From JBIQLO01 sp044464175 (GTDB lineage: Bacteria > Planctomycetota > Phycisphaerae > Tepidisphaerales > Tepidisphaeraceae): a stretch of 8,976 bases of DNA. Position 1 is the first letter of the stretch; each line of letters opens with the position of its first letter. Of this stretch, positions 1-6,261 are shown piece after piece. The notes beneath the pieces are model-generated. The model did no database searches, was not told the origin of the DNA, and worked only from the letters and a program-made list of their open reading frames with translations. The stretch covers positions 1-8,976 of the forward strand of contig JBIQLO010000170.1 in assembly GCA_044464175.1 (NCBI GenBank), written 5' to 3'. The translations under genes and the position numbers were made by a program.

Positions 1-1888
1 GCCCGATCTGGTCCCCCAGCACCAGTTGCCACCCGATCTGCATCTGCGGAATCGGGTCCGCCGGATTGCGCCCGATCACCGAGGCCGTCCGCCCGTAAAA
101 GGTCATGTAATCGTGGTACACCGCCGAAAACAGCGGCACATACCCCGGCCAGATTTCATAGTGAATCAGGTGATTGGCGATCACATCCATGAAATTCTCG
201 GCCGATCCCTCGCCCGTCAAAACCAGTTGCGGCTCGATTTTCTGCCCCGCCGTCAGAATCGCCGCCAGCCGGTCATGCTCCGCCTGAACCAGATGATGAT
301 TGATCCCCAGCGGATGCCCGTGCGCTGGATCGAAGCAGACGTTTTCATCATACGTCCCCCCGAAGTGCACTTCCCCCGCCTGGTCCAGATACAACCCCTG
401 GGGATGATACCGCCGCACGATCTCCGCACAGGTTTTCGCCAGATACTCCTGCCAGAAATCCGTCTGCAGGCACATCCGAAACGCGCCATAATTCGTGCCG
501 GCCGGCGCGCCGTTGGGCAGCCGCATCACATACTTGCTCGCTTCGGCGTACCCCGGCGAGCTCTCCCGCCACAATTGCGTGTTCGCATACGGAAAAACCG
601 CGAATCCCATCCCCTGCAATTGCGCCACCAGCGACCCAAACCCCTCCGGCGCATCGGCCACCGGCGGAAGCGCATACCCCTTGGCGTCCCCCTTTTCCGC
701 CGACGACCAGTCATACCACTGCGCGCCCCAGATGCCGGGCAACAGCTTGCGCGCCTCAACCATCGGGGGCATCACCAGTTCATTTTTCGCCACCTTCACA
801 TTCAGCCGAAACGTCCCCACCTGCCGCTTGAGCCAGTCGGGAATGTCTCTCCGGCTCGCCAGCGGCCCCTTGGCCGCCCACGGCTGATGCAGCGCCCATT
901 TGCGGTAAATCTGCGTCGCGTCATACCAGTCCCCCTCAAATCCGCCAATCACCATCGGATACGCCATGTGATAGCTCAACCCCGGTTTCCCCTGCTCCTG
1001 GGGAAAATTCGCCATCTCATAGGTCAACACGCCGCGCCTGGCATCCGGCGTGTAGAAAAAAATCTTCGGATACGACTGCCCATCCTCCGGCGTGAAGTAC
1101 AGCCCCGGCCCCTTCGATGGATTGCTGAAATAAAAGTTCCCCCCCTTCTGGTAATACGCCGACAACTGCATCTGCCCCCGCGCGCTGGGGTACGGCAGCC
1201 CATTGGGCCGCGCCGCCCCGAAGCCGAACTCGGCCGACATGTGCCCCTTGATCACCACCGGCGTGTTGTCGGTGTACAGGTCCGTGTCCACCCGGTCCTT
1301 GCGCTCCACCGCGTCCAGACCGATCGGATTGCGCACGCTCCGCCCGTCATCCGGCGAACAGATCAGGTAATCATCCCCCCCCGAATCCCCGATCCGCCCC
1401 AGTTCCATCACCGGAAAGATCACCCGCCAGATGCCGTAACGCGAGCTGTGGTTCGCCACGTCAATCCGCCAGTTCGTGAACCCCTCGGGCGCATGCCCAT
1501 CCGCCCGCACCGTCACATCCAGCGTGCCGCCATTGGCCGGCAGCGCCACCTGCCGCCAGGTCAGGACCAGCCCGTTCCCCTCCCGCTGAACATCATGCCC
1601 CCCGGCCGCCGAGGTGTTGTCCAGCACAATCAGCGCCTCGGCCTTGCGCCGGTCCGGCGTCAACTCGACCCGCCACAGCAACGCCTTGCCCGCCTCCGCC
1701 GGCCGCTTCAAAAATTCCACACCCTGGCCCAGGTGCCGGATGCCCAGCAACCCCATCCCCTTCGCCGGGGCCGCCAGCTTGAATTCAAGCGTCGCCGTCT
1801 TCCAATCAATCGTCCCCGACGCCGGCGCCCCCAGCGCCGCCACGGCCCACCCCATCGTCAATACGATTGCAAATAATCGGATCATCAT
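1..1888 (-). CDS. Secreted DUF6259-like protein, putative glycoside-hydrolase-like TIM barrel (C-terminus cut by window edge)
   Basis: The reading frame is open from the ATG at 1888 to the left edge, giving at least 629 codons without a stop. An AAGGA ribosome site lies 7 nt before this ATG. The N-terminus MMIRLFAIVLTMGWAVAALG followed by APASG looks like a Sec signal peptide, so the protein is probably exported. Residues 25-300 are beta-rich, as in sugar-binding or sandwich domains. The second half carries motifs I associate with DUF6259 and TIM-barrel glycosidases: WYDWSS (about 430), LYLDQAGEVHFGG with D502 at a plausible catalytic strand end, CFDPAHGHPLG (about 516-526) and GEGSAENFMD (about 562). 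No substrate can be assigned. It is the third gene after a LacI regulator and a pseudopilin, which fits carbohydrate use. The family name is from memory; the export call and the barrel-like motifs come from the sequence. A strongly G-ending codon bias matches lacI. Confidence 0.8.
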   Translation of the reverse strand, partial: MMIRLFAIVLTMGWAVAALGAPASGTIDWKTATLEFKLAAPAKGMGLLGIRHLGQGVEFLKRPAEAGKALLWRVELTPDRRKAEALIVLDNTSAAGGHDVQREGNGLVLTWRQVALPANGGTLDVTVRADGHAPEGFTNWRIDVANHSSRYGIWRVIFPVMELGRIGDSGGDDYLICSPDDGRSVRNPIGLDAVERKDRVDTDLYTDNTPVVIKGHMSAEFGFGAARPNGLPYPSARGQMQLSAYYQKGGNFYFSNPSKGPGLYFTPEDGQSYPKIFFYTPDARRGVLTYEMANFPQEQGKPGLSYHMAYPMVIGGFEGDWYDATQIYRKWALHQPWAAKGPLASRRDIPDWLKRQVGTFRLNVKVAKNELVMPPMVEARKLLPGIWGAQWYDWSSAEKGDAKGYALPPVADAPEGFGSLVAQLQGMGFAVFPYANTQLWRESSPGYAEASKYVMRLPNGAPAGTNYGAFRMCLQTDFWQEYLAKTCAEIVRRYHPQGLYLDQAGEVHFGGTYDENVCFDPAHGHPLGINHHLVQAEHDRLAAILTAGQKIEPQLVLTGEGSAENFMDVIANHLIHYEIWPGYVPLFSAVYHDYMTFYGRTASVIGRNPADPIPQMQIGWQLVLGDQIG

Positions 1889-1956
1889 AACCCTGTCCTT
1901 TTCGATCCTGAAATGCCGTCCCGCCCAAGGAGCCGCGCACGAAGTAAGCGGTTGTC

Positions 1957-1969
1957 CGCGGTTCCCGCG
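1957..1969. repeat. Short palindrome in the pseudopilin-DUF6259 gap
   Basis: CGCGG (1957-1961) and CCGCG (1965-1969) face each other around TTC. This is the weakest of three palindromic modules packed into the 224-base gap 1889-2112, in which I see no gene. Confidence 0.35.
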
Positions 1970-2012
1970 TGGGGCAAGGGAAAAAACCTCCCGCATCACG
2001 TAGCCATCGGAG

Positions 2013-2032
2013 CCGCGAGCGTCAGCGAGCGG
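2013..2032. repeat. GCGAGCG-TCA-GCGAGCG repeat module
   Basis: The heptamer GCGAGCG occurs at 2015-2021 and again at 2025-2031, separated by TCA, and the unit is bounded by CCGC (2013-2016) and GCGG (2029-2032). Very similar modules are, from memory, scattered between genes of planctomycetes. A genome-wide word search would settle whether it is a dispersed element. Confidence 0.5.
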
Positions 2033-2039
2033 AACTTTC

Positions 2040-2092
2040 GCACGCCGGGTGCCACAGGTCGGCGTACCCGCAGACCTGTGCTTTCAGCGTGC
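2040..2092. repeat. Two-tier REP-like palindrome
   Basis: The inner stem is CACAGGTC (2053-2060) against GACCTGTG (2073-2080). It continues past a single G-A mismatch with GCG (2062-2064) against CGC (2069-2071), closing a 4-nt loop. An outer stem pairs GCACGC (2040-2045) with GCGTGC (2087-2092) across an internal loop. It starts 20 bases beyond the pseudopilin stop. There is no T-run beside it on the minus strand, so it is not a standard intrinsic terminator. The layout GTGCCAC-hairpin-GTGCTTT resembles REP-type elements I recall from planctomycete genomes. Confidence 0.6.
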
Positions 2093-2112
2093 CCGCCACA
2101 CATACCCCTGAA

Positions 2113-2934
2113 CTATTTCCCCGGAACCCACACGTTGTACGCATACGTCGTCCCGTTGTAGGTGTTATACCCCCCTTGCGCCTGCCCTGACGTTGTAAAA
2201 AAATCCGGCGCCATCGCCGCCACGTGCCCATCGGCGAACAGCGTGTTGGCCTTTCCGTTGTGCCGCGCCGCCACCTGCCAGGGAACCGATGCGCTGGTCG
2301 CCATGCTGATCTGATACCCCTGCAGCCCCCAGGTCGTGCAGATGCTGTCGGCCATCAGGAAAAAACTGGTCGGACTATGGATCGTGCTCAGCTTATGCTC
2401 CCGCGTGGACGATTGGGACCACAGCGCGCCGCTGGCATAGTCCCCCGGCGGCGTCCAGATCCGCATCCCATAACCCATCTGCCGGTATCCCGTTCCCAGG
2501 CCACGCGCGATGGCGGCTTCCTCCGCCTCTCCCAGGTTCATCGGAGGGTCGGACGGGCAGAATGTGATCCGCCGGTTGTTCCGGTCCCGTGCCGGATCGG
2601 CCGCGGAATAATAGACCCCCTGCAGATACCCCCGCGAGAGCAGCCGCGTCGTCCACAGATGGTCTGTCCCTGAAAACTGGTCCGAAGCGGATGGAATGTA
2701 ATTGTGATTGTCCAGCGCGTACATCTGCAGTACCTGCCCCACCTCCCGCAGGTTGCTCATGCACTGCACCGACTTGGCCTGCTGCCGCGCCTTGTTCAAG
2801 GCCGGCAGCAGTATCGCTATGAGAATGGAAATGATCCCAATGACGACCAGCAGTTCCACCAGCGTGAAACCCGCCGATGCCGGCATCTCCACAAGCCCCG
2901 TGACGGTGTTGCCGTACTGATTAAGCGATGACAT
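2113..2934 (-). CDS. Pseudopilin-like protein with prepilin N-terminal methylation motif and H-x9-DG tail
   Basis: The 273-residue product begins with a 22-residue leader and a prepilin peptidase site, G22/FTLVELLVVIG, with the usual glutamate five residues after the cut (E27). About 20 hydrophobic residues follow and form the helix that anchors such proteins in the inner membrane or a pilus-like fibre. The C-terminal part contains H225, nine residues, then D235-G236, the H-x9-DG signature of pseudopilins that are abundant in planctomycetes and relatives. I chose the ATG at 2934 because AAGGAG lies 6 nt before it; an in-frame ATG 36 nt upstream has no such site. The start overlaps the lacI stop by 14 nt, so translation is probably coupled. 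The molecular role is unknown; type II secretion or surface display is inference. The N-terminal third resembles the other pseudopilin at 5530-6261. Confidence 0.88.
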   Translation of the reverse strand: MSSLNQYGNTVTGLVEMPASAGFTLVELLVVIGIISILIAILLPALNKARQQAKSVQCMSNLREVGQVLQMYALDNHNYIPSASDQFSGTDHLWTTRLLSRGYLQGVYYSAADPARDRNNRRITFCPSDPPMNLGEAEEAAIARGLGTGYRQMGYGMRIWTPPGDYASGALWSQSSTREHKLSTIHSPTSFFLMADSICTTWGLQGYQISMATSASVPWQVAARHNGKANTLFADGHVAAMAPDFFTTSGQAQGGYNTYNGTTYAYNVWVPGK

Positions 2935-4015
2935 GACCATCTCCTTGCGTTTGAACTGCAAAACGACCAACCCCCGAAGTGCCGCCGGTGGAACGATGCG
3001 CCCCGGGCGCTGCCCCGCTCGATTCCCCCATCCTCAACTCCGGTGCGAACCGCTCCGTCCGCGCTGTCATCTCCGGCCGCTCGATCCGCTCCAGCACCAT
3101 CTCCGCCGCCCGACGACCCATCGCTTCCCAGGGGGTGGTCAGCGTCGTCAGCGGCGGATCGAAATGCCGCATGCACCATAAGCCGTCATACCCGCTGACC
3201 GACATCTCGCCCGGCACAGACACCCCACGCCGCCGCAGTCCCTGAATGACCCCCGCCGCCACAAAATCATTCGAACAGACCACCCACGTCGGACGGGGAC
3301 GCAGCCCCAGCAGTTGGTCGGTGAAAGGACTGTCCACTTCGTTCCCCGTGGCTCCTTCAAAAACCCGCTCCGGCCCCAGCGCCGACCCCGCCCGACGCGA
3401 TGCGCTCGCCACGGCTTCGTATTTCTCCCGGTTGGTGGGAATGGTGGAACAGACAAACGCGAAATGCCGATGCCCCAGACGCAGCGCCGCCTCCATCATC
3501 CGGTCCATCCCGCCCCGCCGGTCCACCAGCACCCGGTCCGCATCCGTTGCCGGCCAAGCGTCCATGCTCACCACCGGCAACCGTCCGGCCAGCGAAAACT
3601 CCGGAACACCGCTGAGAAAATACCGCGCCGGGCACAGCAGGATCATTCCTTCCACTCGATGCCCCAGCATCTCCCTTACGTGCTCGTGCATCCGCTCGGC
3701 TTCCCCCCAGCAAAACGCCTGCAGTGCCCGGAATCCCCGCTCATGGAGCGTCTGATCCAGCGAGGCGATCATGTCCACCAGCGGCAGACCCGTCAAACTC
3801 GAAATGCTATGGGAAACCACTCCAATCGTCCGCGTCCGCGTCCCCCGCAGCATTCGCGCCGCCCGGTTCGGCTCATACCCGATCTCCGCCGCCACCGTCT
3901 CGATCCGCCGCCGCACTTCCGGCCGAAACAACCCCGCCCGCTTCGTGTTCAGCACCGCGCTGGCCGTCTGAACCGAAACCCCGCATCGATCCGCAATGTC
4001 CTGAAGTGTGGGCAT
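2921..4015 (-). CDS. LacI-family transcriptional regulator
   Basis: A 364-residue LacI-type repressor. The N-terminal helix-turn-helix is clear (LQDIADRCGVSVQTASAVLN, residues 4-23), followed by the canonical hinge GYEPNRAARMLRG (about 46-58). The remainder is a periplasmic-binding-protein-like effector domain, with the classic late block NDFVAAGVIQGLRRRG, then VSGYDG and PPLTTLTTPWEAMGRRAAE. The ligand is probably a sugar, but the sequence does not reveal which. The start ATG at 4015 has no Shine-Dalgarno match, and the predicted transcript leader is only about 17 nt. The final ~28 residues exceed the usual LacI end; they are encoded across the ribosome site and first codons of the downstream pseudopilin (14-nt overlap). 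The palindrome covering its own promoter suggests autorepression and control of the pseudopilin and DUF6259 gene. Confidence 0.95.
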   Translation of the reverse strand: MPTLQDIADRCGVSVQTASAVLNTKRAGLFRPEVRRRIETVAAEIGYEPNRAARMLRGTRTRTIGVVSHSISSLTGLPLVDMIASLDQTLHERGFRALQAFCWGEAERMHEHVREMLGHRVEGMILLCPARYFLSGVPEFSLAGRLPVVSMDAWPATDADRVLVDRRGGMDRMMEAALRLGHRHFAFVCSTIPTNREKYEAVASASRRAGSALGPERVFEGATGNEVDSPFTDQLLGLRPRPTWVVCSNDFVAAGVIQGLRRRGVSVPGEMSVSGYDGLWCMRHFDPPLTTLTTPWEAMGRRAAEMVLERIERPEMTARTERFAPELRMGESSGAAPGAHRSTGGTSGVGRFAVQTQGDGHVIA

Positions 4016-4025
4016 AGTAGATGAA

Positions 4026-4048
4026 CGTTATAATAGACCTTTATAACG
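4026..4048. promoter_or_regulatory. Probable LacI-family operator
   Basis: A perfect 8-bp inverted repeat, CGTTATAA (4026-4033) and TTATAACG (4041-4048), with a 7-bp spacer, starts 10 bp upstream of the lacI ATG. It covers the predicted -10 box and start site of the lacI promoter, which suits steric repression. The A/T-rich spacer departs from the central CG seen in many LacI operators, so the half-site definition is provisional. I found no second copy in the window. Confidence 0.7.
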
Positions 4049-4069
4049 ATCTAAAACTCCCCCTGTCAA
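4040..4069 (-). promoter_or_regulatory. Sigma-70-type promoter of the lacI operon
   Basis: On the minus strand a perfect -35 box TTGACA (4069-4064) is followed after 18 nt by TATAAA (4045-4040), five of six matches to the -10 consensus. Transcription would begin near 4033 and leave a leader of about 17 nt. The -10 box lies inside the operator palindrome. Confidence 0.7.
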
Positions 4070-4150
4070 GAAAATTCCCATTCCATGAATCCGGATCCCC
4101 ACCGACCGAAATTTGAAAAGCCCGTAGGCACGGCCCCCCTTGAAGATCCC

Positions 4151-4197
4151 CTCACTTTCGCCTCTCTCTCAAGGGCGAGGTGGAAGCTGAGTTTTTT
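4151..4197 (+). terminator. Orphan intrinsic terminator-like hairpin on the plus strand
   Basis: CTCACTTTCGCCTC (4151-4164) pairs along its full length with 4177-4191 (two G-U pairs, one bulged C), closing a 12-nt loop, and six T follow at 4192-4197. The loop sequence TCAAGGG (4169-4175) is complementary to CCCTTGA at 4137-4143, allowing a competing fold or pseudoknot. No plus-strand gene lies upstream. It may end a small RNA or antisense transcript, or it may be a degenerate copy of a common CCCCTCAC...CTCTCCC...GGGAGAGG palindromic repeat known in many bacteria. Confidence 0.55.
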
Positions 4198-4297
4198 CCA
4201 GCGGGGATTGAACGGTTACCTTGGCCCCTCTTGACTTCCCCCTAACACGCACCTATATTCCCCCACGCTCCAATACCCTTTCCATTCCCTCCCGTCC

Positions 4298-4329
4298 GTC
4301 GCTTCGTGGCTCTGTCGCTCCGTCGCTTC
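4298..4329. repeat. Degenerate 8-bp tandem repeat, four units
   Basis: On the plus strand four octamers follow without gaps: GTCGCTTC, GTGGCTCT, GTCGCTCC and GTCGCTTC. The minus-strand consensus is roughly GAAGCGAC. Function unknown. Confidence 0.65.
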
Positions 4330-4338
4330 TCCAATGAC

Positions 4339-4437
4339 CAACGAACCCAAACGAACCAAACCCAAATCCCCGCTGGCGCTCCAGAATCCACGATTTTCCC
4401 CGCCGAACCCAAGGCGCGTATTTCCCAACGAACCCAA
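4339..4437. repeat. CGAACCCAA-type dispersed direct repeats
   Basis: CAACGAACCCAA occurs at 4339-4350 and identically at 4426-4437. The core CGAACCCAA appears again at 4404-4412, and related CGAACCAAACCCAA words lie at 4352-4365. The minus strand reads as GGGTTCGTT-like words. The block sits immediately downstream of the moxR stop. Confidence 0.6.
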
Positions 4438-4449
4438 CCCACCGCTCCA

Positions 4450-5409
4450 TCAGGTCGGGGCGGCCACCTTGTCCAGAATCTGCTCCAGAATCCGAGCCGT
4501 CGCCTTGGCGTCACCGTTGTGAAGATATGTCTTGGAGATGATCCGATGGGCGCACACCGGCACGACCAGCCCCTTGACGTCATCCGGCGTCACATAGTTC
4601 CGCCCCGCCACCATCGCCGCCGCCTGGCACGCCTGCGTCAGCGCCAGCGCCCCGCGCGGCGAGATGCCCAAATGCAGATCCTCCTCGTGCCGCGTCGCCT
4701 CGGTGATCTCCAGGATGTAGTCCACAATCGCCGTGTCCATCCGCACGTTGGGCGTCTCATCCTGCAGGTGCACGATCTCCTCGGCGCTCAGCACCGGCTG
4801 GAGCTGCTCCAGCGTGTGCCGCCCCGGCTGCGTGGTGAGGATGTGCCGCTCGGCCAGCCGGTCGGGATACCCGATGGCGATCCGCAGGATGAACCGGTCC
4901 AGCTGGTTTTCCGGCAGGTAGTAGGTCCCCTCAAACTCAAAGGGGTTCTGCGTCGCCACCACCATGAACGGACGCTGGATCGGCAGCGTCCGGTCCTCCA
5001 CGCTCACCTGCTCCTCCGCCATCGCCTCCAGCAGCGCCGACTGCGTGCGCGGCGTCGTCCGGTTGATCTCGTCGGCCAGCACGATGTTGGCGAAGATCGG
5101 CCCCGGCTTGAAGTCAAAGCTCTGGGTCTGGTTGTTGAAAACGCTCACCCCCAGCACATCCGAGGGAAGCAGATCAGGCGTGAGCTGAATGCGGCTGAAT
5201 TTGCAGTTAAGGCTCCGGGCCAGCGACCGCGCCAGGATCGTCTTGCCCACCCCCGGCACATCTTCGATCAGCACATGCCCCCGCGCCAGCAGCCCGATCA
5301 GCAGCAGATCGACCGCCTTGGGATGTCCCACAAAAACCGTCTGGATATTCGCCCGCAGCTTTTCGATCCGTGGATCCGCCACATTAAGTCCCGGCAAAAG
5401 CACCCCCAT
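4450..5409 (-). CDS. MoxR-family AAA+ ATPase
   Basis: A 319-residue MoxR-type ATPase. Members usually act as chaperones that assemble or activate partner complexes, often with VWA-domain proteins. Visible parts are Walker A VPGVGKT (51-57), the pore-region segment LTPDLLPSDVLG (76-87), Walker B LADEIN (111-116), sensor 1 VATQNP (151-156) and sensor 2 GISPRG (248-253), followed by the C-terminal lid. Length is normal. The start is uncertain: the frame extends to an ATG at 5475, but those 22 codons run into a repeat arm and give MFHIFMFMF, unlike the family. The ATG at 5409 or a GTG at 5382 fits better; neither has a strong ribosome site. The DUF58 and VWA genes that normally follow moxR are absent; lacI is next, 434 bp away, so its partner is not visible. 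Confidence 0.93.
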   Translation of the reverse strand: MGVLLPGLNVADPRIEKLRANIQTVFVGHPKAVDLLLIGLLARGHVLIEDVPGVGKTILARSLARSLNCKFSRIQLTPDLLPSDVLGVSVFNNQTQSFDFKPGPIFANIVLADEINRTTPRTQSALLEAMAEEQVSVEDRTLPIQRPFMVVATQNPFEFEGTYYLPENQLDRFILRIAIGYPDRLAERHILTTQPGRHTLEQLQPVLSAEEIVHLQDETPNVRMDTAIVDYILEITEATRHEEDLHLGISPRGALALTQACQAAAMVAGRNYVTPDDVKGLVVPVCAHRIISKTYLHNGDAKATARILEQILDKVAAPT

Positions 5410-5428
5410 CGCCCATACAACGGGGGCG

Positions 5429-5434
5429 ATTGTA
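5429..5434 (-). promoter_or_regulatory. Possible -10 box for moxR
   Basis: TACAAT on the minus strand, 20 bp before the chosen moxR ATG, matches five of six -10 consensus bases. No good -35 box lies at the right distance (TTCATG at 18 nt is weak). If used, the leader would be about 13 nt. Confidence 0.25.
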
Positions 5435-5458
5435 GCGTACGACCGGGAAAACATGAAC

Positions 5459-5518
5459 ATGAAGATGTGAAACATGACAGCCGTGATATCTTCACGTCTT
5501 CATGTTTCACATCTTCAT
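5459..5518. repeat. 19-bp perfect inverted repeat with nested hairpin
   Basis: ATGAAGATGTGAAACATGA (5459-5477) is the exact reverse complement of 5500-5518. The 22-nt interval contains a second stem, CGTGA (5482-5486) with TCACG (5492-5496). Both arms are made of ATGAAG/GTGAA-type words. It lies in the gap between pseudopilin 2 and moxR. On the minus strand TTTT occurs about 10 nt past the stem, so weak termination of the upstream operon is possible but not convincing. Confidence 0.7.
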
Positions 5519-5529
5519 CTCTTCATGCC

Positions 5530-6261
5530 TCACCCCCCGTATAACGAATTGTCCTCCGACAAAAACCCCACATTCGGCGGCAGCACGAAGCCGGCGGTGA
5601 AACGCTTCTTGAGGCTCTCTCCATGCCCGTCGGCGAAGACGACATTGGCCCGCCCCCGGTGCCGGAACCCCTGAGTCCCGGCCCAGCGATAGCCGAAGGT
5701 AGCGTCACCCGGGCTCGGCAGCGGGGCACGCATGTACTTGTTGGCCCCGTACTGGTACTCGGCGTCCCCGAACAGGGCGCAGCGCTGGGGCGCCTTGACC
5801 TGGTTCACCTTCGCCGGCGCTTCAATCGCCTCGTTCTCCCCGTGGCCGATGTAGCTGGTGTTGTAGTTGTACCCCGTGTACGGGTCGTAAACCGAGTACG
5901 ACCGGTCGTAAGAGGGGCACTGCAGCACGCGCGCATCGGTCTGCCCCCCCCAGAGCAGCCCCGGCACCACCCGGCTGCTCCCCGTGGCGGCGTCGATGAC
6001 CGTCGTGAAGTCCCAGTTGAAATAGGTCGTTCCCTCCGGCCCGGTCCGGGAATACTGGGCCGGCGGGTAATACCCCCGGTTCTCGGCCGCGTAACTGTGG
6101 GCCGCCAGCGCCAATTGGCGCAGGTTGCTCAGGCACTGGACCGACTTGGCCGCCTGGCGCGCCACATTCAGCGCCGGCATCAGCAGCGCGATGAGCAGCG
6201 CGATCAGCCCGATCGTGACCAGCAGCTCCACCAGGGTGAATCCGTGTTTGGTCCGGTTCAT
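5530..6261 (-). CDS. Pseudopilin-like protein with prepilin motif and H-x9-DG tail, in the B12-riboswitch operon
   Basis: A 243-residue protein with the short leader MNRTKHG, a prepilin peptidase site before F8 (FTLVELLVTIG, E12) and a hydrophobic helix to about residue 32. The C-terminus carries H201, nine residues, then D211-G212. Between them lies a variable, aromatic-rich domain. The segment AKSVQCLSNLR just after the helix is nearly identical to that of the pseudopilin at 2113-2934, so the two are paralogues in this part. The start at 6261 is fixed by AAGGAGG 7 nt upstream and by an ATGA overlap with the PEP-CTERM stop, a sign of translational coupling. An in-frame extension to 6435 is antisense-like glycine-rich junk and was dropped. 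It shares the cobalamin riboswitch with the gene before it. Role unknown; a link to B12 capture or surface assembly is inference. Confidence 0.88.
   Translation of the reverse strand: MNRTKHGFTLVELLVTIGLIALLIALLMPALNVARQAAKSVQCLSNLRQLALAAHSYAAENRGYYPPAQYSRTGPEGTTYFNWDFTTVIDAATGSSRVVPGLLWGGQTDARVLQCPSYDRSYSVYDPYTGYNYNTSYIGHGENEAIEAPAKVNQVKAPQRCALFGDAEYQYGANKYMRAPLPSPGDATFGYRWAGTQGFRHRGRANVVFADGHGESLKKRFTAGFVLPPNVGFLSEDNSLYGG

Larger units (their letters stand above)
4049..4449. other. Gene-free region between lacI promoter and moxR 3' end
   Basis: No open frame here has a start, ribosome site or recognisable protein. It holds the lacI -35 box, a plus-strand terminator-like hairpin (4151-4197), pyrimidine-rich DNA, a degenerate 8-bp tandem repeat (4298-4329) and CGAACCCAA-type direct repeats (4339-4437). 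I see no terminator for moxR on the minus strand. Confidence 0.7.

Noticed and set aside
26..1876. 616-codon open frame on the plus strand
   Set aside because: It lies antisense to the DUF6259 frame, is very rich in R, P and H with no recognisable motif or signal, and arises from the G-ending codon bias of the real gene.
4216..4583. Small minus-strand open frames of 65-113 codons after moxR
   Set aside because: They translate the octamer and CGAACCCAA repeats or a shadow frame of moxR; no ribosome site or domain.
5410..5475. 22-residue N-terminal extension of MoxR
   Set aside because: Built from an arm of the 19-bp inverted repeat, and unlike MoxR N-termini.
4306..5544. 412-codon open frame on the plus strand
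   Set aside because: Antisense shadow of the MoxR gene; R/H/P-rich product, no ribosome site, while the minus strand shows all AAA+ motifs.
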